Source: Neoceratodus forsteri
Lineage: Eukaryota > Chordata > Ceratodontiformes > Ceratodontidae
DNA length: 64,000 bases
NCBI GenBank assembly: GCA_016271365.2
Contig: CM057449.1
Span: 1,569,178,501 to 1,569,242,500, forward strand
Direction: 5' to 3'
The first letter of the stretch is position 1. Each line of letters opens with the position of its first letter. Below the pieces are notes generated by a model. It was not told where the DNA came from and searched no databases. It saw only the letters and a program-made list of their open reading frames with translations. This document shows positions 1 through 10,551 of this stretch, in pieces. The translations under genes and the position numbers were made by a program.

Positions 1-1113
1 CACAGCATCAGAAACATCCAACAAATACTCCAAAACCTTTTCAGGAGCACACTTGAGAGGGTCCATGGGGGTTCCAGAACATGAGATGAAGAATCATTTC
101 CACTTGGCTATGTATGTCTTACTGGTGGAAGGTCTTCATGCAGCCAAGAGTATTTCAGAGATCCTATGAGATACCAGAATCCTGTTCACTTCTATCTCTT
201 CAGGAGCCAGGTCTGAAGATGAAGGGAGCACAGGTTGAGGTGGACTAGCTGAACAAAGGTCAATATGTCCATCAAGAGTGGCAGAATATCTGCATTTGCT
301 GACAGATGATTTAAAAGAGGAAACCATGTATGCTGATGCCAGCAAGGGGCCACTAAGATCATCTTGCCTCCATGGGCCTCCAGTTTGAACAGTACTCTCT
401 GAATGAGAGGGATGGGAAGAAATGCAAACAGAAACACATAATGCCATGGTAGTCCGAATGCATCCTTACAGAAAATGAAAGGTCCTGGAGTTCTGTAGCA
501 GAATCAAGACAGTTTTACATTAAGTGGGGAAGTGGAAAAGGTCCACATCTGGGGTGCGCCACTCACCAAACAGTGACCTCATTATGTCTGCTGCAAGTTA
601 CCACTCATGAGGATCTGCTGCTGTTCAACTTAGTTTGTCAACTAGAGTGTTCTTGACTCCTGGCTGATAGACTGCTTCAAGCAGGATCCCTTGCTTAAGG
701 CACTATTCCAACACTCTCATTGCCTCCCTGCACAGCTTGTTGTCCATCTGAAGGCCTGTTTTTTTTGGCTGACCAAGTCCACTAGGGCTTTTAGACTGTA
801 AAGAACTACACATGTCTAACACATTTATGTGAAGACTTGTTTCTGTTGAATCCCGGAGTCCCTGCATCTGGAGACCCTGACAGAGGGTTCGCCACCCAGC
901 AAAGAGGTATTTGTGTAGACAGCTACCTCTGGCTCTAGTGGGGAGAAAGGGAAGCCCTGGAGATTTTCCTCCACTGTCCACATCAGACAACTCATCAGAG
1001 GTTTTGGTCACCTGAATGGGGTAGTTCCGAGAGTGTGATGCTTGAGACTACAGGGTACTGAGCATCCACTGAGGTGTCCTATAAGTTTATTGGTTATCTT
1101 GGCAACACTCATG
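1..1113 (-). mobile_element. DIRS retrotransposon fragment, copy A (family 1)
   Basis: The fragment is cut by the window start. Its minus strand reads, from high to low coordinate, a degraded RNase H stretch (703-1011, with HINVLDM and QMDNK matching HINVLEM and QTDNK in copies B and C). The linker upstream of the tyrosine recombinase follows (136-447, ending HRISEILLAA). Nucleotide similarity to copy B fades near 1113, at the position equivalent to the RT/RNase H boundary. Stops and frame changes throughout mark it as an old copy. The recombinase core and the low-coordinate ITR would lie outside the window. Confidence 0.8.
136..447 (-). pseudogene. DIRS RNase H to recombinase linker, copy A remnant
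   Basis: This short open stretch aligns with the N-terminal part of the recombinase frame of copy B (3208-3873). It shares the order: TGG near the start, then PEEIEVNR, then HRxSEILLAA. The motif R-x-S-[DE]-[IV]-L-x-A-A-R-K-P opens the recombinase N-terminal (core-binding) domain in every DIRS copy here. No catalytic residue of the recombinase is present in this piece. It is a fragment, not a functional gene. Confidence 0.6.
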
Positions 1114-1998
1114 GCTACAGTGTTGCCTTGCACATTCTTAGGATGTGACAACTGTGAACTGAAAGTGAGCAATTCTGGTGTCCTAAGAAAGCAACAGGCA
1201 ACTCTCTTACAGTCATAACAGTGTCTCTGACATCAACCAATAATTGTACATTGGGGTCCGAGAATGAAGAATTCCAACTGGCTGACTGGCACCCTTCGGA
1301 CATGGTAAATCCTGGTATTACACATGCAAAAGGTGCCAGTGAGCCTCATCTGGAGTGGAACCCTCAACCTTTTGAAATCACTCCGACCCAACCAAAACAC
1401 AAATTGTAAGCCGCTATGTTCATTCCTCACTATAGTCCATACCAGTGAAATTCGGAAACCTGCTCAAACCAAAAACACAGTGCCCTTCCTAAACTGCAAA
1501 AAAAAAAGGAAGTGGTGAAGCAGAATACCTTAGTACTCAGTGCAACTGACTTCCAGTAACGGTTGGTCCTTCCTGCCTCCTAACTGCTTTCTCCTACCTC
1601 TGTCCCATAACAGCCCTGATCATTTTCCCTCCTGGCTCTGTTGCCACGACCACTTCCTCCCAGGTAAATTCGGCATATTAACACTGCGCATTTTTTACAA
1701 TTAAAATAAAAAAAAAACTCAAAAGTCACTCCTCTCTCTCTCTCCTCACAGCAAAACTGAACCCAGAAGCAACCATGCTGACGGACAGCAGCACATTAGT
1801 GCTTGGATCATGCTCTGTCATATTACATTTCTACAGACAAAGGGGAGAGCGAGTGTCGTCTTTTTTGTCTTTTTATAAAAAAAGAAAATAGTAATTATAT
1901 GGGCTGCACCTGCAATACTAGAGAATGCAGTGAGCTAGAGAGGGGAGGCCATTTTTTTTCTATTCGTTACAAAAATGTTAAGCGTGTGGTGGCATGAA
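1114..1998. other. Unassigned AT-rich spacer between DIRS copies A and B
   Basis: I recognise no coding, RNA or repeat family here. There are short poly-A and (TC)n runs around 1497-1510, 1700-1745 and 1950. The small reading frames in this stretch overlap on both strands and carry no motif. Confidence 0.5.
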
Positions 1999-2222
1999 AT
2001 GTAAATTACGTACCTACTGTAATTCTTGATCTTCTTGGACGAAGTCTCCACCCCTCATTCACACTGATGGGACTACACTGGAGGCGCTAGGACCCAGCGG
2101 GAGCCAAAATTCTTCAGGAGGGCTGGGTAGGGCCGTGAGGAAGCGGCACTGCGAGCTCGGCTCGCACTGTATAGGCTAGCCGGTGTCAACCCTCCAACTG
2201 CCTCAGTACCTTTTTTTTCCAA
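1999..2222 (+). repeat. Left inverted terminal repeat of DIRS copy B
   Basis: The repeat begins ATGTAAATTACGTACC. From 2029 it is the inverse complement of 10370-10551, sharing the CTCATTCACACTGATGGGA block and the GCGGGAGCCAAAATTCTTCAG block. The first 30 bp (1999-2028) have no partner in the right ITR, which gives the length asymmetry typical of DIRS ends. The same sequence starts copies C (11277) and I (57554). Confidence 0.85.
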
Positions 2223-2390
2223 GGAGGTGCAGCATAAACTAACCTAGTGAAACTAACCTATGTTGGACATAAGATAGTCCGAATGACCCGTGTAAGAAGT
2301 GTCAACACAACAGATTCTTCACAGCCCAGCCATCGAGGGAGTGAAGACTACAAACAGATAAGTGAGCTCGGGTGATGGCGGGTGGGCATG

Positions 2391-2499
2391 TGAACGAGTG
2401 ATGGAGACCTCATCCAAGAAGATCAAGAATTACGATAGGTACGTAATTTACATATCTTCCTGGACATAAAGTCTCCACCACTCATTCACACTGATGGGA
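2391..2499. repeat. Internal complementary region of DIRS copy B
   Basis: The first half (to 2453) is the inverse complement of the left terminus starting at 1999. The second half (2454-2499) is the exact inverse complement of the last 46 bp of the right terminus (10506-10551). The join is ...TTTACAT|ATCTTCC.... In the DIRS model this segment templates completion of the ends and circle formation, so it independently defines both termini. Confidence 0.9.
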
Positions 2500-2554
2500 G
2501 AGTACCAAGCTAAAATAATCCCCCGAGACGGGCAGCAGGAGAGAGGAGCTCACT

Positions 2555-3873
2555 TTAGGACAGGAGTCCATTAAGGATTGTCCTGCTAAAAGACTGATGC
2601 TGTCTGGCATGGACATCCAAGGCGTAGTGCTTTACGAAAGTGTGCATGGAGCTCCAAGTGGCCGCACTGCAGATGTCCGCAATGGGCACATTCCAGATTT
2701 TTGCCAGAGATGCTGCAACCGCTCTGGTAGAATGAGCATATACTCTGCCTTCCAGCTTAACCTGTGCCAAGGCATAGCAGTGGTGAAGGCATGCCACTAG
2801 CCATGCAGAAATGCATCTGATAGCAACAGACTGACCCAGCCAGGTCACGCTGAAGGAGACAAACAATTGTTTTGATGTGCGGATTTCCTTGGTTCTGTCT
2901 AAAGTAGAACCACAAGGCTCTCTTCACATCCAGGGACTGTAGGGCACGCTCTCCCTCATTCTGGAAGTTTGCAAAGTAGGTAGGAAGAACCAAGGGCTGA
3001 TTCAGATGGAATTCTGAGACTACCTTGGGCAGGAACTTAGGGTGGGTCCTAAGGACAACCATGTCCTTGTGAAATACAGTATACGGGGGGGTCTGTGATC
3101 AAAGCATGTATTTCAGACACTCTGCGGGCGGAAGTGATGGTTACCAAGAAGGCCGTCATCCAAGTCAGAAATTTTAGTTCACAAGTAGCTAGAGGCTCAA
3201 AAGGTTTTCAGGTGAGCATATCTAGCACAAGGTTAGTGTCCCAGGCTGCCACTGGTGATCTGACCGGTGGCCTGGTATGTAGAATGCCCTTAAGAAACCT
3301 CTTGACCACAGGAAGCTGAGCCAGAGACATGGAGTGTACAGGTTCATGATATGCTGAAATTGTGCAGAGGTGAACCTTAACAGTTGAATATTGCAGGCCT
3401 GTGTTTGAGAGATCTAGAAGATACTCTAGGACCTTTTTTGGTGGACAGAGTAAAGGATTCCAGGAGGATTTTGCACACCAGATCGAGAACCACTTCCACT
3501 TAGTCATGTAAGTTTTTCGGGTAGCTGGCTTACGAGCCACTAACAGGACATCTGAGACCCTACATGAAATTTTAAACCTGTTTTCCTCTATCTTCTCAAG
3601 AGTCAAGCATGGAGGTGAAGGGATTTCAGGCTGGGATGGACCACAAGGCCCTGGGACAGTAGGTTCATATGAAGTGTAAGCTGCCTTGGAGAAGTTTGTG
3701 ATAATCTGTTGATTAATGGAAATCAGATCTGATGAGGCCAGAATGGGGTGATGAGAATCATTCTGCCCCCCTGTGCCTCCAGTTTGAGAAGCACCTTCTG
3801 AACTAGGGGAGGAGGAGGAGGAAATGCTTACAGAAAGCATCTTGTCCACCGCAGCCTGAATGCATCCTGACAA
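2555..3873 (-). pseudogene. DIRS tyrosine recombinase, copy B (broken)
   Basis: This enzyme joins the circular DNA copy of the element into the genome. The 3208-3873 frame holds the core-binding domain (ARKPATRKTYMTKWKWFSIW, then TVKVHLCTISAYHEP and RFLKGILHTRPPVR). The 2555-2866 frame holds the C-terminal catalytic part, with H-x-x-R as AHSTRA, the TWSSMHTF box and the nucleophile region HYALDV. The first catalytic Arg box lies near 3110-3140, between the two frames. The gene is split into at least three frames (2555-2866, 2757-3062, 3208-3873), so the copy is dead although its catalytic residues persist. It runs directly downstream of RNase H. Confidence 0.82.
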
Positions 3874-4500
3874 AAAACACCAGGTCTTGGAAGTCTGAAG
3901 CAGAAGAGAGGCAGTTTTGGGTTGAGTGAGGACTCAAAAGGTCCAGGTCTGGAGTTACCCACTCTTCGAAGAGTGATTGCATGACGATTGCGTCAAGAGA
4001 CCACCTGTGAGGATCTGTCCCTGTTCTGCTGAGACGGTCCGCCAGATCGTTCTGAACTCCTGGCAGATAGACTGCCTGGACCAGAGCTTTGTACTCTAAG
4101 CACCATTCCCACACTCCTATCGCTTCCCTGCATATGGGGTAAGAGTGTGCTCCACCCTGTTTGTTGATGTAGTACATCACTGCCTTGTTGTCCGTTTGGA
4201 GGAGAATGGTCTTGTGATAGAGTATGTCCTTCAAAGTCCAAACAGCATAAAGGACGGCTCTCATTTCCAGAACATTTATGTGAAGCTGAGATTCATCCTG
4301 ACTCCAACGACCCTGGGTGTGGAGATCCTGGCAGTGAGCTCCCCATCCCAGCAAGGACGCATCCATGGTGATGGAGATCTGGAGATCCAGAGGGATGAAG
4401 GGATAACCTTCCCAAAGGTTGTTCTCATGAGTCTACCAGGTGAGCAACCCTTTCAGTGGTTCCGTCACCTTGATGTGAAAGGACTGTGGGTGTGTGGTCG
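3803..4500 (-). pseudogene. DIRS RNase H domain, copy B
   Basis: The frame from 4366 downward reads MDASLLGWGAHCQD, which holds the first catalytic Asp. HINVLEMRAVLYA (catalytic Glu), LQTDNKAVMYYINKQGG (catalytic Asp) and LADRLSR follow. This order is the RNase H fold of DIRS, Ty3 and retroviral type, which degrades RNA in the RNA/DNA hybrid. It sits between RT (high coordinate) and recombinase (low coordinate). The end of the frame shifts relative to the recombinase frame. The catalytic acidic residues appear intact. Confidence 0.8.
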
Positions 4501-4514
4501 GCGACCACGGAGTG

Positions 4515-5614
4515 CTAAGCATCCACTGAGTAGTTCTCATGTGAAGGCAAGCCACAGGCACAGTGAACACTGAGGATGCCATGAGACCCAGCATCTACTG
4601 CATCGAGAGAGAGAGCTCGGATCGAGCTGTTTTCTCTGATGAAGTGGGCCATCTGGAGAATGTCGCTCCTTCTGTCCTCCTGAAGAAAGGCTTTCCCGTT
4701 GGAGGTATCCAGAAGGGCTCCTATGAAGAGGAGCCGCTGGAAGGGCTGTAGCTGTGGCTTTCCCAAATTTAGCAGGACTCTCATGGATGTGAGGAATTTT
4801 GAAGCCATAGCTACAGCTTCTAGAGTCTCTTGTCTGGAGGGGCTTGTGAGAAGCCAATCATCCAGATATGGGAACACCTGAATTCCGAGCTTTCTCAGAT
4901 GCACTGCAAGAACTGCAAAGCACTTTGTAAAAACTCAAGGTGCCGAGGATAGCCAAAAGGGCAAGACTTTGAATTGGTAGTGCTGACCCAACGCCATGAA
5001 TCTGAGGTATTTGTGATGGCTTGGGTGAATGGGAATGTGTTGATAGGCGTCCTGCATGTTCAGGGAGGTTAGCCAGTCGTGTTGATAAATCAGAGATGAG
5101 AGCGTACCGAGTGATATCATCTTGAACTTTTCCTTGAAAAGGAACTTAACTTTCTGAGATCTAGAATAGGGTGCATGCTGCCTGTTTTCTTTGAAACTAG
5201 GAAGTAATGGGAGTAGAAACCTGTGTTCCGCTGATCCAGTGGAACTATCTCTACTGCCCTGTTGTTCAGAAGGTCTTGGATCTTGGAAGCAAGAAGCTCT
5301 GACTGAGAGACAGACAGCCTGGGCTGTCGTTTGGGTGAATGATCCAGTGGGGTTTCTGACAAATTGAGAGAATACCCCTCATGGATTATCCTGAGCACCC
5401 ATTTATCTGATGTGATTGACTTCCACGGGTTGTAAAACTGAGTCAGATGTCCTCCTACTGCCGAGGAAGAGTCCCACTTGGACAGCTGAGGTGGGACTTG
5501 GGCCAGAATCTCAGAGGGTGGCACTAGGCGCTTTGGAGCCCTCTGCCTTCTGTTGCATTTTCTTTTGTGGCTGAGGAGTTTGATTTCTGTTAAAGCCTCC
5601 TCTGCCTTTACCAT
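4515..5614 (-). pseudogene. DIRS reverse transcriptase, copy B (broken)
   Basis: Three consecutive frames cover the polymerase. 5117-5614 holds the fingers: LLNNRAVEIVPLDQRNTGFY and FLVSKKTG, then PILDLRKL. 4935-5120 holds motif A, TSLNMQDAYQHIPI, and the LPFxLSSAP box; here the usual Gly is Trp (LPFWLSSAP). 4515-4904 holds the active-site motif as FPYLDDWLL, then LLNLGKPQL and FIGALLDT. The YLDD aspartates are intact. The frame breaks near 4905-4935 and 5117 inactivate the gene. Confidence 0.85.
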
Positions 5615-5647
5615 GAAAGGACTGATGGTTATGAAACTGACACCTGT

Positions 5648-6783
5648 TCACGCCCCTTTGAGGGGCTGCAGAAGGCGTCTGGCTGTTTTGATGGCCGTTC
5701 TAGTCTTCTGAGTAGCCTCTAGTGCCTGCTCGACCTGAGGACCAAACAGATATGTACCATCGAAAGGCAAGGCCATGACCCTCTGTTGGGCATCATTTGT
5801 GAAGCCCGAGGTGCGCAACCAAGAGTGGCAACGGGTACAAATACCAGCCACTGCTGCTCTGAAGGCAGTGTCAGAGGCATCCATGGCAGCTTTGAGCTGT
5901 TGATTATTGGATTCAATACCTCTCATAATGGTTTGAAGGAGCTCTGTGTTAACTTCTGAATCTGGAAGAGCTTCTACCATAGCCTTAAGCGAATGCCAGA
6001 CAGTATACTCATATTGAGAGAAGTAGCCCTGGTAGCCAGCAATACGTGTGTCCAGGGTGGAAGCAGCAAAGACTCGCTTCCCCAAGGTGTCGATCTTGCG
6101 AGATTCTTTGTTTATTGGACATGGTATAGATTCTTGCAGAATAACGGCCTTGTCATTCTCTGCCAGAACAACGATGGCATCAGCAAAGGCTTGTGAGGCC
6201 AGAATGGATCGATCCTTGGGAGGGGCATATTTCCTGTCTATGGACTTAGCCACAGAGGGAATAAGTGCCGGATTATCCCACACCATCTGCAAGAGTGTCT
6301 CAAAAGAGGGTTGCATGGGGAAGGGGTCAATTCCACAGGAATGTCCGGAATGTGCAGGTAGTGCAGACACAACTTCCCAGAATCGATTTCCGAAGTCTGG
6401 AGAGAGAGAGAGAGTGGCATTCGAATTTCTAAGGAGAGATTTAAAGAAAGGTCCTCGACCAAAGGCTCTGTCAAAAGAGGTTTATTCATTACCCCTAGGG
6501 AGGAATCATCGTCGAAGTTGTCCCCCAATCGCAGATCAGGATCGAGCTCAACGTCATCTCCTACTAGTCCAGAAGGGACTGTATAGATATAAAAAGGAGG
6601 AAAAGAAGGAGGAGGAGGAGCAGTGTGAATCAGAGTCAAAAACCCCTGCATCACATGCGGCACCGCAGGTGCTGTAGCGGCGCCACCTCTGTTTGTGCCG
6701 GCAGAGGATGCGTCACTGAGCATGGCACCAGAGAAGCCAGCACTGCAGCTGTCAGCGCCAAACCAGTGGATCCCAACCCCCAA
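5648..6783 (-). pseudogene. DIRS Gag-like protein (ORF1), copy B
   Basis: The 240-residue open frame 5648-6370 is the longest in this copy. It holds DRKYAPPKDRS, CPINKESRKIDTLGKRVFAA, YEYTVWHSLKAM, then AAVAGICTRCHSWLRTSGF and LPFDGTYLFGPQVEQAL. The same block order recurs in all four DIRS families of the window, immediately upstream of RT. That position and conservation point to the particle-forming Gag-like protein. A second frame (6238-6783) carries the N-terminal region and overlaps by about 130 bp, which suggests one frameshift. I see no zinc knuckle within the conserved block itself. Confidence 0.65.
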
Positions 6784-7487
6784 CTTGCTGAGGAAAAATG
6801 AAGAAATTCAGCAGGAGATAAAGGCACCGGTGTGGACCCCTGCGCCACAGCCATATGAGGGGAATAAACACCAGAGCGCGGTGTCGACAGCAACGGAGAA
6901 GGCACCGCACAACTAGGAAGTCCCAACCACCCCGCCCGCAGGTCCGAAACCGAGAGGCCCGAAGGCCCGGTGATGGACTCACCAGCTCAGGCAGACAGGA
7001 CAATCGCTGAGCACATTGCTTCATAAGAGTGTCCCAATGGTGAAACTGCTCACCGGAGGACCCCCCCCAAGTGGGCAGGGAGGGACTCCAGAGTTGAGGA
7101 TGCCAGCCACCAGGGACAGAGACTAGAGGGACCCCGGAAGAGGCAGGGTCTGGCTGCTGCTGCTGCCAGTAACTGATGATCGATGCGCAGACATACCAGA
7201 AGGTGACCTTGAGTGGTGCCATTTCTTTTTTGATCGGGAGGCTGAAGAAGAACTCGAGGTCGAGCGGTGCCAAGTCCTCAATGAGGATCGAGAATGGGAC
7301 CGCTTCTTTTTATGCTTTTGGGAATACCGCTCATCCCCCCGCGAGCACTGGACTGCCTGTAGTCAGACCCCCCCCTCCATAGAGGGTGGTGGACCAGACC
7401 CAGCCCTGCTGACCGAACAGCTTTCATGCAAAGTTTCTCTACTGTCACCTGCCCCGTTCATAGCCGACTCCATCGGAGGAGGGCTGA
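6784..7487 (-). pseudogene. Basic and SR-rich 5' coding remnant of DIRS copy B
   Basis: On the minus strand, frames around 7200-7330 give a Lys/Arg/Ser-rich stretch (HKKKRSHSRS-like), and 6752-7273 is partly open. The equivalent position in copies C to G is also basic or Ser-rich and precedes the Gag-like block. The reading frame is broken in several places, so the protein start cannot be fixed. Confidence 0.4.
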
Positions 7488-8111
7488 TTCTTTTGTCTAG
7501 TGTAACGCTGGATGTAACCAATGATTGGTTACTATTGGATGTGTTACTGGGTGGGGCTAAACATGTTTTAGTGGGACAAACCACACAGAGTATGCACTAG
7601 GATAGTGGTGCTACAATGCTAGAATATGTAATTTGAAGTCACAAAAGTTGCAGCACACACAAACCTCCAATAAATAATCAGGGCATCGACCTCATAAAAA
7701 TATATAACATTTATTAACTAAAAAAAATAAAAAAGAGGCAAAGCTTTACACGTTTCGGATGTGCTTCCATCATTTATCAAAAGCATACAGACATTTATCA
7801 GTGTGGCTCTTAAATACTAATCCTGCACAACGTCATTATGATGTCATAGTGCTAATTGCCTTTAAAACTTAACCCTATGCATACCTATTTAAATTACATA
7901 CATAAACACAGTATCATACAACCTTATATAGCTAATATTACAAAAAATTGAGTTTATGTATGTAATTTAAATAGGTATGCGTAGGGTTAAGTTTTAAAGG
8001 CAATTAGTACTATGACATCATAATGACGTTGTACAGTATTAGTATTTAAGAGCCACACTAATGAATGTCTGTATGCCTTTGATAAAGGATGGAAGCACAT
8101 CTGAAAAAAAT
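7488..8111. repeat. Fold-back sequence inserted in DIRS copy B
   Basis: This segment is absent at the equivalent position of copy C. It contains a long palindrome with arms 7754-7917 and 7952-8105 and a loop of about 34 bp. The outer arm ends read TTCGGATGTGCTTCC and GGAAGCACATCTGAA. No coding frame is present. It could be a snap-back non-autonomous transposon or two head-to-head copies of a short repeat. It lies against the 5' end of the L2-like LINE, so the two may have arrived together or one after the other. Confidence 0.65.
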
Positions 8112-10197
8112 CCCCTTCTGTGGCCAATTTATTGGCTTATAGGGCAGCCAGGAATTTGCTGTGTAGAAAGGTAAAACAGGCTAAGGTTGATTTTTTTAAA
8201 GTCTAAATTAGAGGATGTTTCGCAGGATTCTAAGAAATTTTGGAACACTGTGAATCATTTACTTTTTCCCAAATCAAAATCTTCCTTTTCTTCACTTCAA
8301 TATCTTCAACAAACAGTAACTGATCTATTTGAGATGGCAAATGTTTTGAATCAGTGTTTTTCTGATGTTTTGGGTTTAATTTTTGTTTTTTCTGATATGG
8401 AGCCGAGTACAGTACAAACTGAGTGTCCTTCTGATGGTTCCGTTGGACAAATGGGTAATAGTACTGCACCTAGGTTTTTGTTTCGGTGGGTAACCTCTTC
8501 TGAAGTGTTAAATTATTAAATTCTTTACTGGACACTTTTGGAGATTGTGGGAGGGGGCTTGATGCTAGATTTATTAAGCTTACTGCTCCTTATATTGTTG
8601 AACCTCTTTGTAAAGTACTTAATCTGTGTATTTCTACTAATATGTTTCCTTCTTCTTGGAGGCAGGCTCGGGTTGTGCCTGTTCCAAAAAAGGCTAATGC
8701 TGCTGACCCAGAGGATTACCGCCCTATCTCAATATTAAACCTCTGAGTAAAATCTTTGAAAAACTGTTGGCTAATCAGCTTGATGATTTTTTGGAGGGTG
8801 GCAGTGTCCTCTGTGCCAAGCAGCATAGGTTTCGCCATGGCCGTGGTACTGGCACAGCCCTGGTCAGGTTCACAGACACCATTCTTCAGGGCTGTAATGT
8901 GGTCTGTTAACAGGAGCGGTGTTCGTGGACCTGTCCAGGACGTTTGACTTGATTAATCATTTCTTACTTTGTCAGAAGTTATCTGCTCTGTGTTTGTCTG
9001 ATTCAGCAGTTGCTATGATAAGGGATTTTTTGCAGGATCGTTCCCAATATGTTTCAATTGTGTCTGTTTTCTCTAATGCATGTTCTACTGTGTGTGGAGT
9101 TCCTCAGGGGTCCATTTTGGGCCCCTTATTATTTTCACTTTTTATTAATCAGGTTCCATTGATATTTCAGGGGTGTAAATGTTTATTGTATGCTGATGAC
9201 TTGATTCTGTATTATCAGAATCGTCTGCCGATCTCATAAACTCAACTTTGGAAACAGATTTTTTGAAGTTATGCCAGTGGATGTTCTCTAATAAGATGGT
9301 CTTGAATTCGTGTAGGACCAATGTGATGTTATTTGGTAGTTCTGTTCGTTTGAGGGATAATCCAAGCTTACTTAATCTATGATAGTCACCGTGTTTTGAT
9401 TGATCAGGTGTCTGAATTTAAATACTTGGGTGTATTAATGGATTCTTCATTTACTCTTGCTTCTCAAGTTAAATCGGTTAAGAACAAAGTTCATTCTAAA
9501 TTAGGACTGCTTTGTAAATTCAAAACCTATTTGTCAGTAGATCTTCGCAGGAAACTAGCTTTGGGTGTACTCATGCTTCACCTGGACTATGTCTCTCCTT
9601 TATATGAGAAATTGGGTGTTAGGGAAAGGCAGACTCTAGGCGCTGTTTATAATAAAATATGTTGTTTTGTTTTAGATGTACCAATTTTGACCCATCATTG
9701 TTTGTTGTACTCATCTCTGAATTGGCTATCACCGCAATTTAGATATATGTATGCTTTAGGTAATTTGGTCCATCAGGCTGTCTATTCTGACAGGTTTTCT
9801 ACCCTTTCTGATCTGGTTAAGAAACGGGAAATAAGGTCTTCCTTAAGGTCAGCCGAGGGCATTATGCTGCAGGGTTATTCCGTGAAGAATAATTATGGCT
9901 CTCATTCTTTTGCATGTCAAGACCCTAAAATTTGGAATGATCTACCCCTTTTTTTGCATATATTGACATCACATTCAACTTTTAAAGTTAGATTTAAAAA
10001 GTATTTGTTGTCTTTCATGAACTGTACTTGTTTTTGAATTGTATTTGTTTTGATATTTGTTATTTTGTTATGTAAGTATATTTGTTCTTTTGTAATTGTT
10101 ATGTATTGTAATTTGGTTATTTGTCCAGGTCTGACCTGAAAAAGGGCCTCAGCCTAGTTCCCCTAACCTGGTTAACAAATAAAAATGAAATGAAAAT
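8112..10197 (+). mobile_element. L2-like (Jockey superfamily) non-LTR retrotransposon, 5'-truncated
   Basis: The element lies on the plus strand, opposite to its DIRS host. Translation starts inside the region before RT (KVKQAKVDFFKSKLEDVS, KKFWNTVNHLL). It runs through the RT domain and a C-terminal domain (PKIWNDLPLFLHI, STFKVRFKKYLL), then a short 3' UTR. The 3' end is an A-rich simple tail (AAATAAAAATGAAATGAAAATG, about 10176-10197). Copy B DIRS sequence resumes at 10198. The 5' truncation and tail fit target-primed reverse transcription. L2 versus a sister clade is not settled. Confidence 0.8.
8187..10037 (+). pseudogene. LINE ORF2 reverse transcriptase, L2-like (broken)
   Basis: RT motifs appear in order: PEDYRPISILN (about 8708-8740), KQHRFRHGRGT (consensus Q-x-G-F-R), VFVDLSRTFDLINH (motif A, about 8920-8960), VPQGSILGPLLFSLFIN (about 9100-9150) and LLYADDLILYY (active site, about 9185-9220). 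The frame 9396-10037 carries the region after RT (VSEFKYLGVLMDSSFTL) and the WNDLP motif near the C-terminus that is typical of Jockey-superfamily ORF2. Frame breaks near 8520-8540, 8745, 8910 and 9240-9390 inactivate it. No endonuclease domain remains. Confidence 0.82.
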
Positions 10198-10369
10198 GAC
10201 TTCTTCTGACTAACAATCTACTTAATAACTTCAAAATTATTTTAAACTAGTAAGAAAATAATAAAACTACTAAAATAATCAAAACTGAAAGACTATAGCT
10301 GCTGTCGTATAGACAAGAAGTTCTGACTCCCAGCAGATGAGCAACGTTGTAACTGAAGCACTCTCGACA

Positions 10370-10551
10370 GCGGGGAAAAAAGGAACTGAGGTAGTCGGAG
10401 GGTTGACGCCGGATAGCCTATATGGTGCGAGCTGAGCTCGCAATGCCGTTTCCTTGTGGCCCTACCTAGCGCCGGCCCTCCTGAAGAATTTTGGCTCCCG
10501 CTGGGTCCCATCAGTGTGAATGAGTGGTGGAGACTTTATGTCCAGGAAGAT
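10370..10551 (-). repeat. Right inverted terminal repeat of DIRS copy B (element 5' end)
   Basis: This is the inverse complement of 2029-2222 and ends ...GTCCAGGAAGAT. The last 46 bp are copied exactly, in inverse, inside the internal complementary region at 2454-2499. As the 5' end of the element it should carry the promoter, but I see no convincing TATA box. Confidence 0.85.

Larger units (their letters stand above)
1999..10551 (-). mobile_element. DIRS-type retrotransposon, copy B (family 1), both ends present, with nested insertions
   Basis: This is a tyrosine-recombinase retrotransposon on the minus strand, so its 5' end is at 10551. Left ITR 2029-2222 is the inverse complement of right ITR 10370-10551, and the left end extends 30 bp further, to 1999. 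The internal complementary region at 2391-2499 joins both ends. Gene order from the 5' side is: a basic 5' region, Gag-like (about 5640-6780), RT (about 4515-5614), RNase H (about 3803-4500) and recombinase (2555-3873). Nested material at 7488-10197 is a fold-back sequence followed by an L2-like LINE; copy C is continuous at the equivalent point. Removing it leaves about 5.8 kb, similar to the other full copies. Frameshifts and stops break every gene except perhaps the Gag-like one. Confidence 0.88.

Noticed and set aside
6048..6677. A 209-residue plus-strand frame as a gene
   Set aside because: It lies opposite the DIRS Gag-like gene, which has conserved blocks in all copies. The plus-strand frame has no motif and no counterpart in other copies.
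7754..8105. Palindrome as a pre-miRNA or structured RNA gene
   Set aside because: The arms are far longer than a microRNA hairpin and look like a fold-back repeat; no promoter or conservation evidence is visible.
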